Source: Poecilobothrus nobilitatus | Lineage: Eukaryota > Arthropoda > Insecta > Diptera > Dolichopodidae | DNA: 64,000 bases | NCBI GenBank assembly: GCA_947095535.1 | Contig: OX352772.1 | Span: 229,224,051 to 229,288,050, forward strand | Direction of reading: 5' to 3' | Shown here: one piece after another, positions 32,081 through 43,224 of the stretch | How the letters are laid out: each line of letters opens with the position of its first letter | Position numbering within the stretch: position 1 is the stretch's first letter | The notes under the pieces: model-generated | What the model saw: the letters and a program-made list of their open reading frames with translations, nothing else | What the model was told of the DNA's origin: nothing | The model's database searches: none | Position numbers and translations under genes: made by a program

Positions 32081-33330
32081 GGTTTTTAAAAGCGCACATT
32101 TCCAAAACTCAATACAAACTGTATAGAAGTATAACTTACCTTACACAAAAATTTGAAAATTTCATGTAATAAGAAAAAATGTGAAATAGGACATTTTTGA
32201 AATTTTGAGGGGCCGTAATTCCGGAATCCTATATAACTAAAAAAAGCCGTTAACGTAAAAATATATTATTGAACCTTTAATTTTCATGCCTTGCCGAAGA
32301 AAAATTTGTACAGGTGCCTAAGTTACAGGTGTCTAAAAACACCAAATTTTCAATTTTTGAGGCGTAATAACTCTTAAAAAAGGGTTGCTACCAAAAAATT
32401 TTCTCAGGAAACTTATACTAATTCTAAAAGTTCTTTCTTGTCTCAAAATTTCAGGTTCCTATCTAAAGGCGTGCCGGAGTTATGAAAAAAGAAATTTCAT
32501 GCAAAATGTGATTTTCACATAACGGTAAATTTAAATAGTAAATTACAAAATATTACATAATTTTGATACTGTTTTATGTAGAAAATAAAATTTTCGATCT
32601 CTTGGCGTATTTAGATTGCAAAACTATTACGCAAAGCCTGAGATATATACATCTAAAAATGCGGCGTTTTTTGCAATTTTGCAAAGCTGCAACTTTGAAA
32701 CCCTTTACAACTTAAATAAACCTTTAACATACGTTAAAATATATTACTGTAGCTTTAATTTTTATATCTTGCAGAAGTAAAATGTGTATAGGTTCCTAAA
32801 TTACAGGTGTTTAAAAATAGCAAATTTTCAATTTTTAAGCTCTAATAGCTCATAAACAGGGGATGGTCCAAAAAAATTTTCTGAGTAAACTTATACTAAT
32901 TCTAAAAGTTCTTTCTTGCCTCAAAATTTCAAGCCTCTATCTAGAAGCGTGCCGGAGTTATGAAAGTAGAAAAATCATGCAAAATTTGGTTTTCACATAA
33001 CGGTAAATTTAAATACTAAATTTAAAAAAATTGTATAATTTGCATATTAATTTATAAAGATAAAAGAAATACCTGTAGATTGACGTTTTCAGATTGAAAA
33101 AATCTTAATTAGAACATAAGATATATGCATTTAAAAATAGGGCTTTTTCAAAGTTTGAGGGGCTGTAGCTCCGTAATGGGAGGGGCTACATGAAAAAGTT
33201 GTTCCACAAAATTATTTTTTTTATGAGACCTACCCATGGTTAAAATTTTTTTTCTCTATCTTTAACGGTGTAGAAGTTTTGTAAACAGACGGACGGACGG
33301 ACGGACAGAGTGAAACTTTGTCCGTAATTT
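32081..33330. repeat. GGAC-bearing dispersed repeat with an internal tandem unit
   Basis: Two diverged tandem units of about 490 bp (about 32200-32530 and 32700-33010) share TTACAGGTGT, AAATTTTCAATTTTT, TTATACTAATTCTAAAAGTT, GTGCCGGAGTTATGAAA and TTTTCACATAACGGTAAATT. A third related piece (GAGGGGCTGTAGCTCCGTAA, 33155) and a (GGAC)n tract at about 33289-33306 close it. Phrases match the repeat at 16404-18010, so it is a divergent relative. Non-coding. Confidence 0.6.
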
Positions 33331-34249
33331 TTTTTCTTTTGTTAATATTATTTGTATATAGAATATTATTCAAAAAAAGGAAAAAAGAAAAAATTTTTTT
33401 TTGTTATTAACCTTCTGATAACAGAACAAAAAACGAGCCAAAGACCATGCAGTTAATGCTCTTAATTCTTTTAAGCATAATATGTTTTTTGTAAAATTTA
33501 TATTATGTAAATAAAATAAAAAATAAAATAAGTAAATCAAATTTACCAATGGTAAATACATAACAATATACCAAGTTTTAAATATTTTTAAAAAAATTTG
33601 TTTCTATTTTATATTAAATTTTAAAAAATTTTGATTTTAATTTTTATTTTTGTTAATTTTGAATTTGGAAACTGAATTGTTGTTTTTTGTTAGATACTAT
33701 TTTAATTTTATTTAATAAAACTGTTTTTTTCTGTTATACACTGTATAAAATGTTGTTTTATTTTTAAAAAAAAATCTACTTCGGAAAACACCAATCTACT
33801 CCGAAATCTACTTGGCATTGAGAACTAAAAAGTGGCAACCCTGCTTCTAGTGCTAGTAATACTTATTACATTTATATACATACATACATATTTTTGAAGA
33901 CTCATCACTTACGCGATGAAAATATGTATCACATCTCTTCTATATAAATTTGTAATTCTCGAAGACTCATGATGAAAATTTTTGTTATGTAGGTAGTGAT
34001 TTACTGCCAATTGCAATATTTGAACGTTCAGCTAAAATTATTTAAAAAAGAGGTGATTTTTAAATAGTTAATGAAAGTACATATTCATAAGTTGGAAGAA
34101 ACCGTCGTACTTGCGAACCAGAAGTCGGACCGAAGTGATTAAAAAAATCTAGTCCCCGATTCTGTAATAGAAATTAAAAATAAAAAAAAATGAGAAAAGT
34201 ACCAAACAGTGGCACCCTAGTTTTTGGAGACTATTTTTTTGGGCGGGCT
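33331..34249. other. A/T-rich non-coding region
   Basis: No gene, RNA or clear repeat boundary is seen between the GGAC repeat and the LTR retrotransposon. Confidence 0.35.
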
Positions 34250-34253
34250 TAAA

Positions 34254-34966
34254 AATTTTAGATTCGATTTTCGCAAACATTAAAAAAAACAGAATATTTT
34301 GCTTTAACACTTTTTAATTTTTCTTTTTTTTCTTTATACAAAAAATAACTTATATTCTACAATTTAATCAACAATTTCTTAATTTAATTAATTTTAAATG
34401 TTTAATACGGAGCTTCGGTGAGTTTGAAATCCAGAACAGAACTTAATTTTATTCGTTTATTTCCTGATATTTATATTATAATTTTTGCTTATTGAAACAA
34501 TATTTTGTGGGAACAATAAAAGTAGGATTAGTAGGAATTTTGTCTGTGTGAAAAATAATAGTTTTTATAATAATGTTCCAGATGCTGAATTTGCAGGAAC
34601 TTGTATATAGATTTATTGAAAGTAAATCTATGGGATAATTTAGTTTTTTATGTCATATAAAATTAATTGGAAAGATATTATTTTGTGGGAACATTAAAAG
34701 TTCGATTAGTAGGAATGCAAATATGGGAAAATAATTATGTTTTTATGATAATATTGCAAATACTGAATTTGCAGGAATGTGTAGATTTACTGAAGGTAAA
34801 TTTTGAATTTTGTCTATGGGAAAGTAATAATATGTATTTCTATAATGTGCAAATGCTGAATTGACAAGAATGTTTTAGATTTATTGAAAATAAATCTATG
34901 GGAAAATAATTATACTTAAAATAAAGCTTTCTTATTGTTAGTGGTGTCATTACCGTTTATAACACC
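34254..34966 (-). repeat. 3' LTR (left copy)
   Basis: It matches 42031-42816 over most of its length, from AATTTTAGATTCGATTTTC to ATTACCGTTTATAACAC. Compared with the other LTR it lacks a stretch near 34370 and one near 34800, and carries an extra block near 34411-34445 (CGGAGCTTCGGTGAGTTTG...). The env reading frame ends inside it. Confidence 0.88.
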
Positions 34967-36475
34967 CCCACCGTTACTCTGAGGCTCCGACGAAGTATTT
35001 ATTATGATTTTCTTATGTTTTTTGTATAAACATTTTATTATTAAAATTACAATAATTATAAAAAACATAAGAAAAATATTGATAGATATGTTTATTACAT
35101 GATTTTTATATTTTTTGTTTACAATATCGTTAATATGTTTTCTATTATTTTCTATATTTTTTACATGAAATTCTTCAAATTTTATATAATTCAAAGTTTT
35201 ATTTTCAATTATTTTTGTAGTATAGAAAGGTAAAATTATTTTGTCATTAATTTTAGTATAAAAATTTTCATAAGTTTTTTCTTTTATTTTAATTTTACAA
35301 TTTTCGTACCTTATTAAATTGTTACCTGTTATAGTAATGTTAAAATTATTACAATTGTGTTGTATATTTGTTTTTCCAATATTTTTGGTTATAATTATGC
35401 CTTGAATTATTTCTTTAACTTCTTTATTTAAAAATTTTTGCATATTACAATGTGCTTTTTCAAATTTAAATATACTATTGATACATTCATTTTCTATAAT
35501 TTTTAAATTTTTCTTTAAATTATTTTCGACATTTGAATTGTAACAAATATTAGTGTCGTCTATAAGAACGTTATAGTTCTCTAATAGAATAGTTTTATTA
35601 TTTTTATTTGGTATTGGTTCAATATGAATTTCAGAAAGCGGTCTTGCACTATATTCTGGAATTAGTAATATAATAATAATTTGTTCTAAATAAAATTTTA
35701 CAGTAATTTTAATATCTTGAATGCTTTCAAAATCAGAAAGCATATTTAGTTCTTTTTCTGTCAAAATGTTTTTTGATAGTATGCCTAATTTACTTGTAAG
35801 TATTACTTGTTCCATATCGTCAACGTGAGTTTTGAGTAGGTCTATATCATAATTAATTTGATACATATATTGCATATATTTTATTTCGTCTTCTATTTCC
35901 AAAATTTCATTATTGGTTTGCATATTAAAAGAATTTAGGTATTCCGAAATTGTATTTTGTTGAATTTTAATTTGCTTTGTGATATTCTTGATTTGGTCAG
36001 AAATTTGATTATTAATTAGTATTTGTTTATTATTTTCGTTAATAACGGATATGGAGATCTTAGATAATGCTTCAATTTGTTCGTTTATAGCTTGTTCATT
36101 ATTATAGTCCATTGTACCGATAAGGTATTTTAGTCCGGTTCCTACTCCGTTAAATAAACTTCTTGTATGTCTTTTGTGTGGTTTAAGATTGTATATCTTT
36201 TTATCTAGTAGATCGAAATTATGTTTAATTGTATTGTACATAGGGTTACTAAAATTTAGTTGTATTAGTTCAATATTTTTGTGTATTAGTACTCTACTGT
36301 TTTCATATTCTGTTAAGTTTATGATATGTAATACCTTTTTAAAATCTCTGATAATTCTTCTATTACCTAGATTTATTGTAATAAAACCATTGCTGTTATC
36401 AATTATTTGTACTTCTAATTTTTGTGATAATATTAAAGGTATGAATATTATAATTAAGAGGGTAATTTTGAACAT
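34916..36475 (-). CDS. env: Envelope glycoprotein (errantivirus-type)
   Basis: A 519-codon open frame. Residues 1-17 (MFKITLLIIIFIPLILS) form a signal peptide. A furin-type site KRHTR lies at 101-105 and is followed by a hydrophobic, glycine-containing SLFNGVGTGLKYLIG segment suited to a fusion peptide. Two Asn/Gln/Ile-rich coiled-coil regions follow. A single membrane span (IFLMFFIIIVILIIKCLY) lies near 460-482, with a basic cytoplasmic tail. This is the layout of insect errantivirus Env, related to baculovirus F proteins. Expression would need a spliced RNA. The last 17 or so codons lie in the 3' LTR. No disruption is seen. The reading frame is A/T-biased like its neighbours. Confidence 0.85.
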   Translation of the reverse strand: MFKITLLIIIFIPLILSQKLEVQIIDNSNGFITINLGNRRIIRDFKKVLHIINLTEYENSRVLIHKNIELIQLNFSNPMYNTIKHNFDLLDKKIYNLKPHKRHTRSLFNGVGTGLKYLIGTMDYNNEQAINEQIEALSKISISVINENNKQILINNQISDQIKNITKQIKIQQNTISEYLNSFNMQTNNEILEIEDEIKYMQYMYQINYDIDLLKTHVDDMEQVILTSKLGILSKNILTEKELNMLSDFESIQDIKITVKFYLEQIIIILLIPEYSARPLSEIHIEPIPNKNNKTILLENYNVLIDDTNICYNSNVENNLKKNLKIIENECINSIFKFEKAHCNMQKFLNKEVKEIIQGIIITKNIGKTNIQHNCNNFNITITGNNLIRYENCKIKIKEKTYENFYTKINDKIILPFYTTKIIENKTLNYIKFEEFHVKNIENNRKHINDIVNKKYKNHVINISINIFLMFFIIIVILIIKCLYKKHKKIIINTSSEPQSNGGGVINGNDTTNNKKALF

Positions 36476-36536
36476 TGTGATCTGAAAAGAAGTATTTATT
36501 TTTTATTATTTATTTTTTTTTTAATTTTTTTTTTGT

Positions 36537-37366
36537 TTAATTTGTAGTTTGATTTCGATTTCGTTTTTTCTTTTTAACTTTTATTGTTTTTGCTTTGACC
36601 GATGGGTTACTATTATCTTGAAATCTCTTTTTAGGTTTGACGTGAGAATTATAATACTTTAGACCAGTATCTTTATTAGTTATATGGTTTTCATCTAATA
36701 TTTCTATTTCCATTTTTCTAAATTTCGAGTGGTTTTTTCCCCCTCGCGGATCTTTTACAAAGTTTAAACCGGGAGATATTTCAATATCGGTTCTATTTTT
36801 ATTAAGAGCATTTATTGTTTTGTCTTTAGTTTTTAGAATTTTATTACGGATATTCTCATAGTCAGTATCCTTAACTTTACCATTTATGAAGTCGATGGAT
36901 TTATGGTTGGTTGTCGAGTGAATAGTATTATTATACATTGCTATAATTTTTAGAATTTTTTCCTCAACGGTGTCCAAATTTACTCGTTCGTCATGTTTAA
37001 GTAGTCTAATATGTTCGTTAATAGTGTTGTGCAGACGTTCGACATCGGCGTTCGAAGTATGATTATTATTTGAGGTATAATGAATTTCAATATATTAATT
37101 TTGAAGAAATTACCGTAACGGGAGGGCTTTGAACCCTAATTCGTTATCAACTACTATTTTTTTTAAAATTCCCACAATAGATAAATATTGTAAAACGGCT
37201 CTTTTGAATTCGGTCCAAGTTCGGGAATTAATTTTGATTGCTTGCGCAAACTTAGTAAATTTATCGATAAACGTTAAAAATAATGTTTGATCTAGGCTAT
37301 AAAAAACGTCAATATGGACTATTTGGTTGGGACCTAAAGGTGTTTCTGTTATTTTGAACTTTGTTT
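36537..37366 (-). pseudogene. Integrase core and C-terminus of pol, broken
   Basis: Downstream of the open pol frame the reading continues in another phase: the first catalytic Asp in HIDVFY, the second in VVDNELGF and the Glu in SNADVERLHNT, then a 146-codon tail from MDTVEEKILKI with a basic end (KVKKKKRNRNQ). A frameshift separates it from pol near 37370, and TAA codons at 37110-37112 and 37095-37097 interrupt the core between the second Asp and the Glu. This copy therefore lacks a working integrase. Confidence 0.82.
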
Positions 37367-39960
37367 TTATGGGTTTTCTTTCATATTTTGGAGGTTACAA
37401 ATCTCGCAGTTGTTTATAAATTGCGCTACTCTATCGCATAACTTTGGGTGGTAGTATAGTAACTTCAGTTCATTGCATACTTCTGAAATTCCGCGGTGAT
37501 TATTTTTTAAATGCTCTTTTTCTATAATTTCGGCAAGTTGCTCTTCGTCTACTATATCTTCTAATAATTTGTTACATTTAATTAACTTTAATTGGTCACT
37601 AGATGAAAAATGTTCGAAAATTGTTTTTTCTAAGGTTTCTAAAATATTAAAATTTTCAATATAAATTGCATTGATAGTTTTGGGATTGAAATGATTTTTC
37701 AAGACAGTAATGGCTGTTTGTTCATAGAAATTTTTAGTGTGAATTACTTTCCTACATTTATTAAATATTTTTAAGTTCCTAATTCTAAGAGAACCTGAAT
37801 TTGTTTTATAAATAGAAATTTGAGTTTTAAATACGTTTAAAGGAGTTGTCTCGTTATTTCCGTTCATTTGCTCTTCATTAAGGTTTACTTCTATACGTGA
37901 TAAAGCATCGGCGTTACCGTTTTGAACACGTTTTTTATATTTGATTTCGTAATCAAATTGGGAAAGCTTGAGACGCCAACGAACTAGATTTGAGTTAGGT
38001 TCTTTTATGGAGAAGAGCCATTGGAGTGGCTTATGGTCTGTCTCAATTACGAATTTTCTTCCGAAAATGTAAGGGCGAAAGTACTTTGTGGCCCATACGA
38101 TTGCCAATAATTCCTTCTCTATTGTACTGTAGTGTACTTCATGTTCGTTAAGAGTACGACTAGTAGCATAACACACGGGGCGTCCTTCTTGTGATAGTAC
38201 GGCACCAAGAGCGAATTGGCTTGCGTCTGTTGTAAGAGTAAAAGTTTTATTAAATTTGGGATAAATAAGGATTGGTTCATTTATAAGTATTCTTTTGAGA
38301 GTTTCGAAATTTTGAACATATTCAGGATTATTAATTTTTAGTTTTACATTTTTCTTTAAGTATTTTGTCATTGGTTTAGCGACTTTGGGATAGTCTTTAA
38401 TGAAATTCCTGTAATATCCTGATAGTCCGAGAAATTGTTTAATTTGTTTTGGAGTTTTGGGAATAGGAAAGTTTTTGACGCATTCAATTTTTTTAGGATT
38501 TGGTCTTATTCCTTCTAAAGTCATAATGTGACCAAGAAACTCAGTTTCTTTTTTCATAAACTCTGATTTATCTAATTGAATCATTAATTTGGCTTCTTCG
38601 AGCCTTTTAAAAATTTTTTTCAGCGAATCTATGTGTTCTTCAATAGATGCTGAGAAGATGATGATGTCATCTAAATACACCAAACAAATTTTATTTATAT
38701 AGTCTTTTAAAACATGGTTCATTAACCGTTGGAAGGTAGCTGGTGCTGTTTTAAGTCCAAACGGCATTCGAATAAATTCATAATGTCCATTCTCGACAGT
38801 GAACGCGGTTTTGTGAATATCGCGTTCGTCAATTTCTATTTGGTGGAAACCTTTAGCAAGGTCTAACGTGGTAAAATATTGGCATCTTCCCAATTTACTT
38901 AGAATGTCATCTATATTTGGTATAGGGTGCCTATCGTCCAAAGTAATTTCGTTTAGTTTCCTATAGTCAATAACGAGTCTCCATTTCTGTGTCCCACTGG
39001 CGTCCTCTTTCTTTGGGACGATCCAGACAGGAGCAGAATATGGGGAGTTGCTAGGCCTAATAATGCCCTTGTCCAACATCTCGTTAATTTGCCTTTGTAC
39101 TTCCTCTTTGTGAATTTGAGAGTATCTATAAGACTTAGTGAATATTGGAACGTCATTAATAGTACGAATACGATGTTTGATAGCGTTTGTGAAAGATAAA
39201 TCTAAGTTTTCGTTATAGAATAAATGCGAGTATTGTTTTATAACTTGTAATAAATGCATTTTTTCAAAGTTGGATAAATGTTCATTACGAATTTCGCTTA
39301 GGACATTAAATTTGTTACCAGTTTCAGAAATTATATTAAAGTTATTATGATTTACAATCTCAGTTTCTAATGGTGAAAAAGTTATAGATTTATTACCGCT
39401 ACTAAGAATATTTGCTTTTACAACGGCTGTATAGTTCTGTACTTCATATATTCCTACTTGAATTGTGATTTCGCCATCTGAGGACTTCCTTTCCTGCAGA
39501 TAAGCGAGACCATCTTTTTGAAGTACTGGTATAGTTAATTCATATTCACCTTTCTGAGTAATATTATATTTTGTTTCTTTATTTTTATTTTTAAAATGTA
39601 TTTGGATTTCATTATAAAGTGTGGTTAAAAGTTGTTGACCTAAGTCGATTTTAGTTTTTAATGGCATTAATATATTATTGCCTATTAGCCCGTCATAATT
39701 GTCATGAAAGGGAAAGACATACATTTCAACCTTCTTTGTTGAGTCTCCCAATTCTTTAAAAAGAGGTATAACTGCTTTATGAGTTATTTTTACATCTTGA
39801 TTTATAGTTTTAATAATTATGGGGGTTTGAAGTTCTGTTAAATACATTAGATGACAAAGGTTAGGATTTATAATAGAGTGTGTTGCTCCGGTATCTATTA
39901 TAAATTTAAGTGGTCTAATATTCCCACTAACTAAGATATATGGTAATTGAGATTCGAGAC
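37367..39960 (-). CDS. pol: Pol: protease, reverse transcriptase, RNase H, integrase N-terminus
   Basis: The frame is open from just after a stop upstream of the slippery site. Protease: FIIDTGATHSII near 39880-39895. RT: FTTLDLAKGFHQIEI, MPFGLKTAPATFQRLMN and YLDDIIIFSAS. RNase H: FTLTTDASQFALGAVL, HYSTIEKELLAIVW and IETDHKPLQWLF. The integrase zinc-binding start HLKNNHRG...CEICNLQN precedes the stop at 37367-37369. This is the usual Ty3/gypsy order. It lies in the -1 frame relative to gag, so gag-pol expression by ribosomal frameshifting is inferred. The RT and RNase H catalytic residues are present. Confidence 0.9.
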
Positions 39961-41019
39961 CGTTAAAAGAAAATTTGCTGGTAATTCTGTTTTGTTAACA
40001 CTTTTCTGTGTTTCTCCAATGTTTATTTCCATTGGTTCAGATTCAGAAATTTGATTATTTCTGTTATAATTGTTTGTAAAATTACTATTATTTACAAATG
40101 GGTTGTTCATGTGTGGGTAGTTGTTACTATTATTGTTATTTTGATTGTTCCTATAGTTGTTATTATTATTCTGGTTATTCTTATTAGAATTGCTATTATT
40201 TCGGTTGTTCCTATTAAAATTGTTATTATTTTGGTTGTTTCTATTAAAATTGTTATTATTTTGGTTGTTCCTAATGTAGTTGTTATTATGAAGCTTTGTA
40301 TTATTAAAGTTTCTAGAATTATTGATAGTAGCGTTATTATTGGTACGATTATAATTGTAATTGGTTTTGGTGATTAGGTCACCAGAAAAGTTTTTATCTT
40401 TATTAATAGAATTAAATGTCTTTTGACCATTAAAATTATTAAGGTTAATATGTGCGTAGCATGCTTCATGTAAAATGTCAATGGCGGACTCAAGTGTTTT
40501 AAGGTCACGACAATATAAAATTGAACGCATTGGTTCAGGCATTTTGTTCTTAAAAATAGTTAGAGCAGAGTTTTTATTATTACTAATTGTTTGTTGAGCA
40601 ACTGTTGAGTTGGCTCCTAATTCTAAGCCAACTTTTATATTTAATCTTCTTAATGTATTTTTAATTTCGTTGTAGAAATCGACGGAATTTGTCTTAAAGG
40701 TGGTAGCTCTCAGTTGGTCAAAAAGTTCTTCAAGACTACACCGATCGCTAAAATTTTTTACAAGGATATTTTTTATTTCAGTCCATTTCTTAATGTGGTT
40801 GTTTATTTCCACTACTTCCCTCGCTTTTCCCTTAAGTTTTGATTTAATCAAGTCTGCAAATATAGTTTGACTTATGTCGTCATATTTGCCTAATAAAGGG
40901 CTTATCCTATCAACCAAATCTGTGAAATTTTGTAGTTCTTTAAAGTTTCCAGTAAATTCGGGTAATTTATCGAGATATTTCAGGGTGTCAATAGTAAGGC
41001 TTAATTGAGTTTCAGTCAT
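39931..41019 (-). CDS. gag: Gag with Asn-rich C-terminus
   Basis: A 362-codon frame starting MTETQLSLTIDTLKYLDKLP. The first 220 residues are helical capsid-like sequence (LLGKYDDISQTIFADLIKSK; MPEPMRSILYCRDLKTLESA). Residues about 225-330 are dominated by Asn with Arg, Phe and Tyr (NNQNNNNFNRNN units), and no CCHC knuckle is present, as in insect errantiviruses. The Asn tract is made of repeated TTATTATTTTGGTTGTT-type units and probably binds RNA. The end overlaps pol. Confidence 0.85.
   Translation of the reverse strand: MTETQLSLTIDTLKYLDKLPEFTGNFKELQNFTDLVDRISPLLGKYDDISQTIFADLIKSKLKGKAREVVEINNHIKKWTEIKNILVKNFSDRCSLEELFDQLRATTFKTNSVDFYNEIKNTLRRLNIKVGLELGANSTVAQQTISNNKNSALTIFKNKMPEPMRSILYCRDLKTLESAIDILHEACYAHINLNNFNGQKTFNSINKDKNFSGDLITKTNYNYNRTNNNATINNSRNFNNTKLHNNNYIRNNQNNNNFNRNNQNNNNFNRNNRNNSNSNKNNQNNNNNYRNNQNNNNSNNYPHMNNPFVNNSNFTNNYNRNNQISESEPMEINIGETQKSVNKTELPANFLLTVSNLNYHIS
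39970..39976 (-). promoter_or_regulatory. Candidate -1 frameshift site AAATTTT
   Basis: On the minus strand the gag codons GCA AAT TTT contain the heptamer A-AAT-TTT, a canonical X-XXY-YYZ slippery sequence. The -1 frame has a stop shortly upstream and is open from here into pol. A downstream pseudoknot was not established. Confidence 0.6.
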
Positions 41020-42010
41020 TTTTATTTTTATTATAATAATTACTTAAATATAATTTTTTTTCAAAAAAAAACTATTACTAATTTTAAATATTGCAAGAAC
41101 GCTTTCTATTGGGCTTTTTTTTTCTTAAAACTTAAACTAATTGTACTAATCGCTATTTCTATAATTTTAATATTTTAAAATTTCTAAATTATTGCTTACG
41201 TTAAAATTTTAAAGTTGTTTTTGATGTTGATCAGCTTCGGGATAAACAGGAACTTAAACAGCAACGAGATGAACAGGAACTAAGCAGAAATGTACAGGGT
41301 AACAGGAATACAGGAACTGGATTTAATATTCGCAATCACCATATAGTTAGATTTTTATTATTTTTTTGTTTTGTTTTTTTTTTTCAAAAAAAAAATATTT
41401 ATAATTTTATATATTTATTTGAAGTTTATATAATAAAATATTTTTTTTTGTTTTTAATAATAAATAATTTAATTTATGTTATAATATTGTTCTTATTCTT
41501 GCCATGTACACGGAGGGTAAAATGGGATTGTGTCCTCGTCGTCACTATCGACAAACATTGCAAATAATTTTTTGTTTTTATTAATTTATAATTTTTAAAT
41601 ATATATAGGTTCCCCTTTTTTTTTTGATTTAATTTAACTTATTTTTTCTTTTTATTTTATTTTTTTTTTTTTTTATTAAAAAAAAAAAATTTTAAATTTA
41701 TCTTTTGTTTTTTTTTTGTATACAATAGAATTAAAAGAAATATACAGTGTGTTAATTTTATTTTAAACTTTTATCACTTCGTTTGATAAAATTTTATTTT
41801 TTTTATTTTTTCAAAAAAAAAAATTTTAACACTTCATTTGTTAAAAAATTTTATATATTTTTTTTCTTTCTATTTTGGAAAGTCTTTCACCAAAAAAAAT
41901 AAAAAGCTTTTCACGAAAATGTTTATAAGTTAATGCACTATAAATGTGTCAAGACACAAAGCGTTTTCTTTTATTTATTTCTTCTTTAAATTACAAAAGA
42001 AAGCACTTAG
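41020..42010 (-). other. 5' leader of the LTR element
   Basis: About 1 kb of very A/T-rich untranslated sequence between the primer site and gag, with long poly-T/poly-A runs. It should contain packaging signals and splice donor for env; none can be placed. Confidence 0.45.
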
Positions 42011-42011
42011 C

Positions 42012-42031
42012 GCATCCTACCGACTGCGCCA
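42012..42031 (-). promoter_or_regulatory. Primer-binding site, tRNA-Ser type
   Basis: The minus strand reads TGGCGCAGTCGGTAGGATGC directly after the LTR end ...CTAAAAT. This complements a CCTACCGACTGCGCCA tRNA 3' end, as in serine tRNAs of insects and several fly gypsy-group elements. Confidence 0.75.
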
Positions 42032-42816
42032 ATTTTAGATTCGATTTTCACAAACATTAAAAAAAACACAATATTTTGCTTTAACACTTTTTAAGTTTTC
42101 TTTTTTTTCTTTATACAAAAGATAACTTATATTCTACAATTTAATCAACAACTAATTTCACAATTTAAATATACTTTAATTTAATTTATTTAATTATACT
42201 TTTTATTTCTTAATTTAATTAATTTTAAATGTTTAATAATTTTATTCGTTTATTTCCTGATATTTATATTATAATTTTTGCTTATTGAAACAATATTTTG
42301 TGGGAACAATAAAAGTAGGATTAGTAGGAATTTTGTCTGTGTGAAAAATAATTGTTTTTATAATAATGTTCCAGATGCTGAATTTGCAGGAACTTGTATA
42401 TAGATTTATTGAAAGTAAATCTATGGGATAATTTAGTTTTTTATGTCATATAAAATTAATTGGAAAGATATTATTGTGTGGGAACATTAAAAGTTCGATT
42501 AGTAGGAATTTTGCATATGGGAAAATAATTATGTTTTTATGATAATATTGCAAATGCTGAATTTGCAGGAATGTGTAGATTTACTGAAGGTAAATCTATG
42601 GGATAAAAATTATTTACTTTTTTTAAGAATATAGGTGTCGTATTAAGATAATGAGAATTTTGTCTATGGGAAAGTAATAATATGTATTTCTATAATGTGC
42701 AAATGCTGAATTGACAAGAATGTTTTAGATTTATTGAAAATAAATCTATGGGAAAATAATTATATTTAAAATAAAGCTTTCTTATTGTTAGTGGTGTCAT
42801 TACCGTTTATAACACT
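42031..42816 (-). repeat. 5' LTR (right copy)
   Basis: 786 bp, reading on the minus strand AGTGTTATAAACGGTAATGA ... CGAATCTAAAATT. Adjacent to the primer site on one side and the TAAA duplication on the other. It is longer than the 3' LTR because of indels. Confidence 0.88.
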
Positions 42817-42820
42817 TAAA

Positions 42821-43224
42821 GTCGAACCGTTTTATTTTTTTTTTTATATTTTAATTCTACAACAAAATCAGGGAGTACCTGCCATCAACCATCACCGTTC
42901 ACCCACCTATCCAATCACCAATCAATTAGCAATCGGAGAGAAAAATTAATACATACAAATAGAATTATAATAATAACAGGAAAATCCCCAGTGCAATTGA
43001 TGCAAAAAGATTTACGTTATCATGCTGACTCCCTTAATAAACTCAGCACCATTAAAAAAACGTTGGAATCACTTACTTGACGTAATAGAAAAAATATATA
43101 AAACAAATCTAAACACATAAAATAAAAAAGCTAGGTACAGTTTATTAATTTTTTCTCGCCTTTTTTTCGTGGCGGTAATTTTTGACAGTTTTTTATTCAT
43201 TGAGAAAAAATGATCCAAGCTAAA
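42821..43224. other. Non-coding region
   Basis: No gene is seen in this flank of the LTR element. Confidence 0.35.

Larger units (their letters stand above)
34254..42816 (-). mobile_element. Gypsy/errantivirus-like LTR retrotransposon with env
   Basis: About 8.56 kb on the minus strand, flanked by the 4-bp duplication TAAA (34250-34253 and 42817-42820). It contains the 5' LTR at the right, a tRNA-Ser-type primer site, gag, pol and env in that order, and the 3' LTR at the left. LTR ends of the form AGT...ATT, a 4-bp duplication, a gag lacking zinc knuckles and a third env frame are typical of insect errantiviruses. Gag and env are open. Pol is broken in the integrase, so this copy is not autonomous. 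Confidence 0.9.

Noticed and set aside
40051..40377. 108-codon plus-strand frame rich in Val and Ile
   Set aside because: It is the antisense shadow of the Asn-rich tract of gag.
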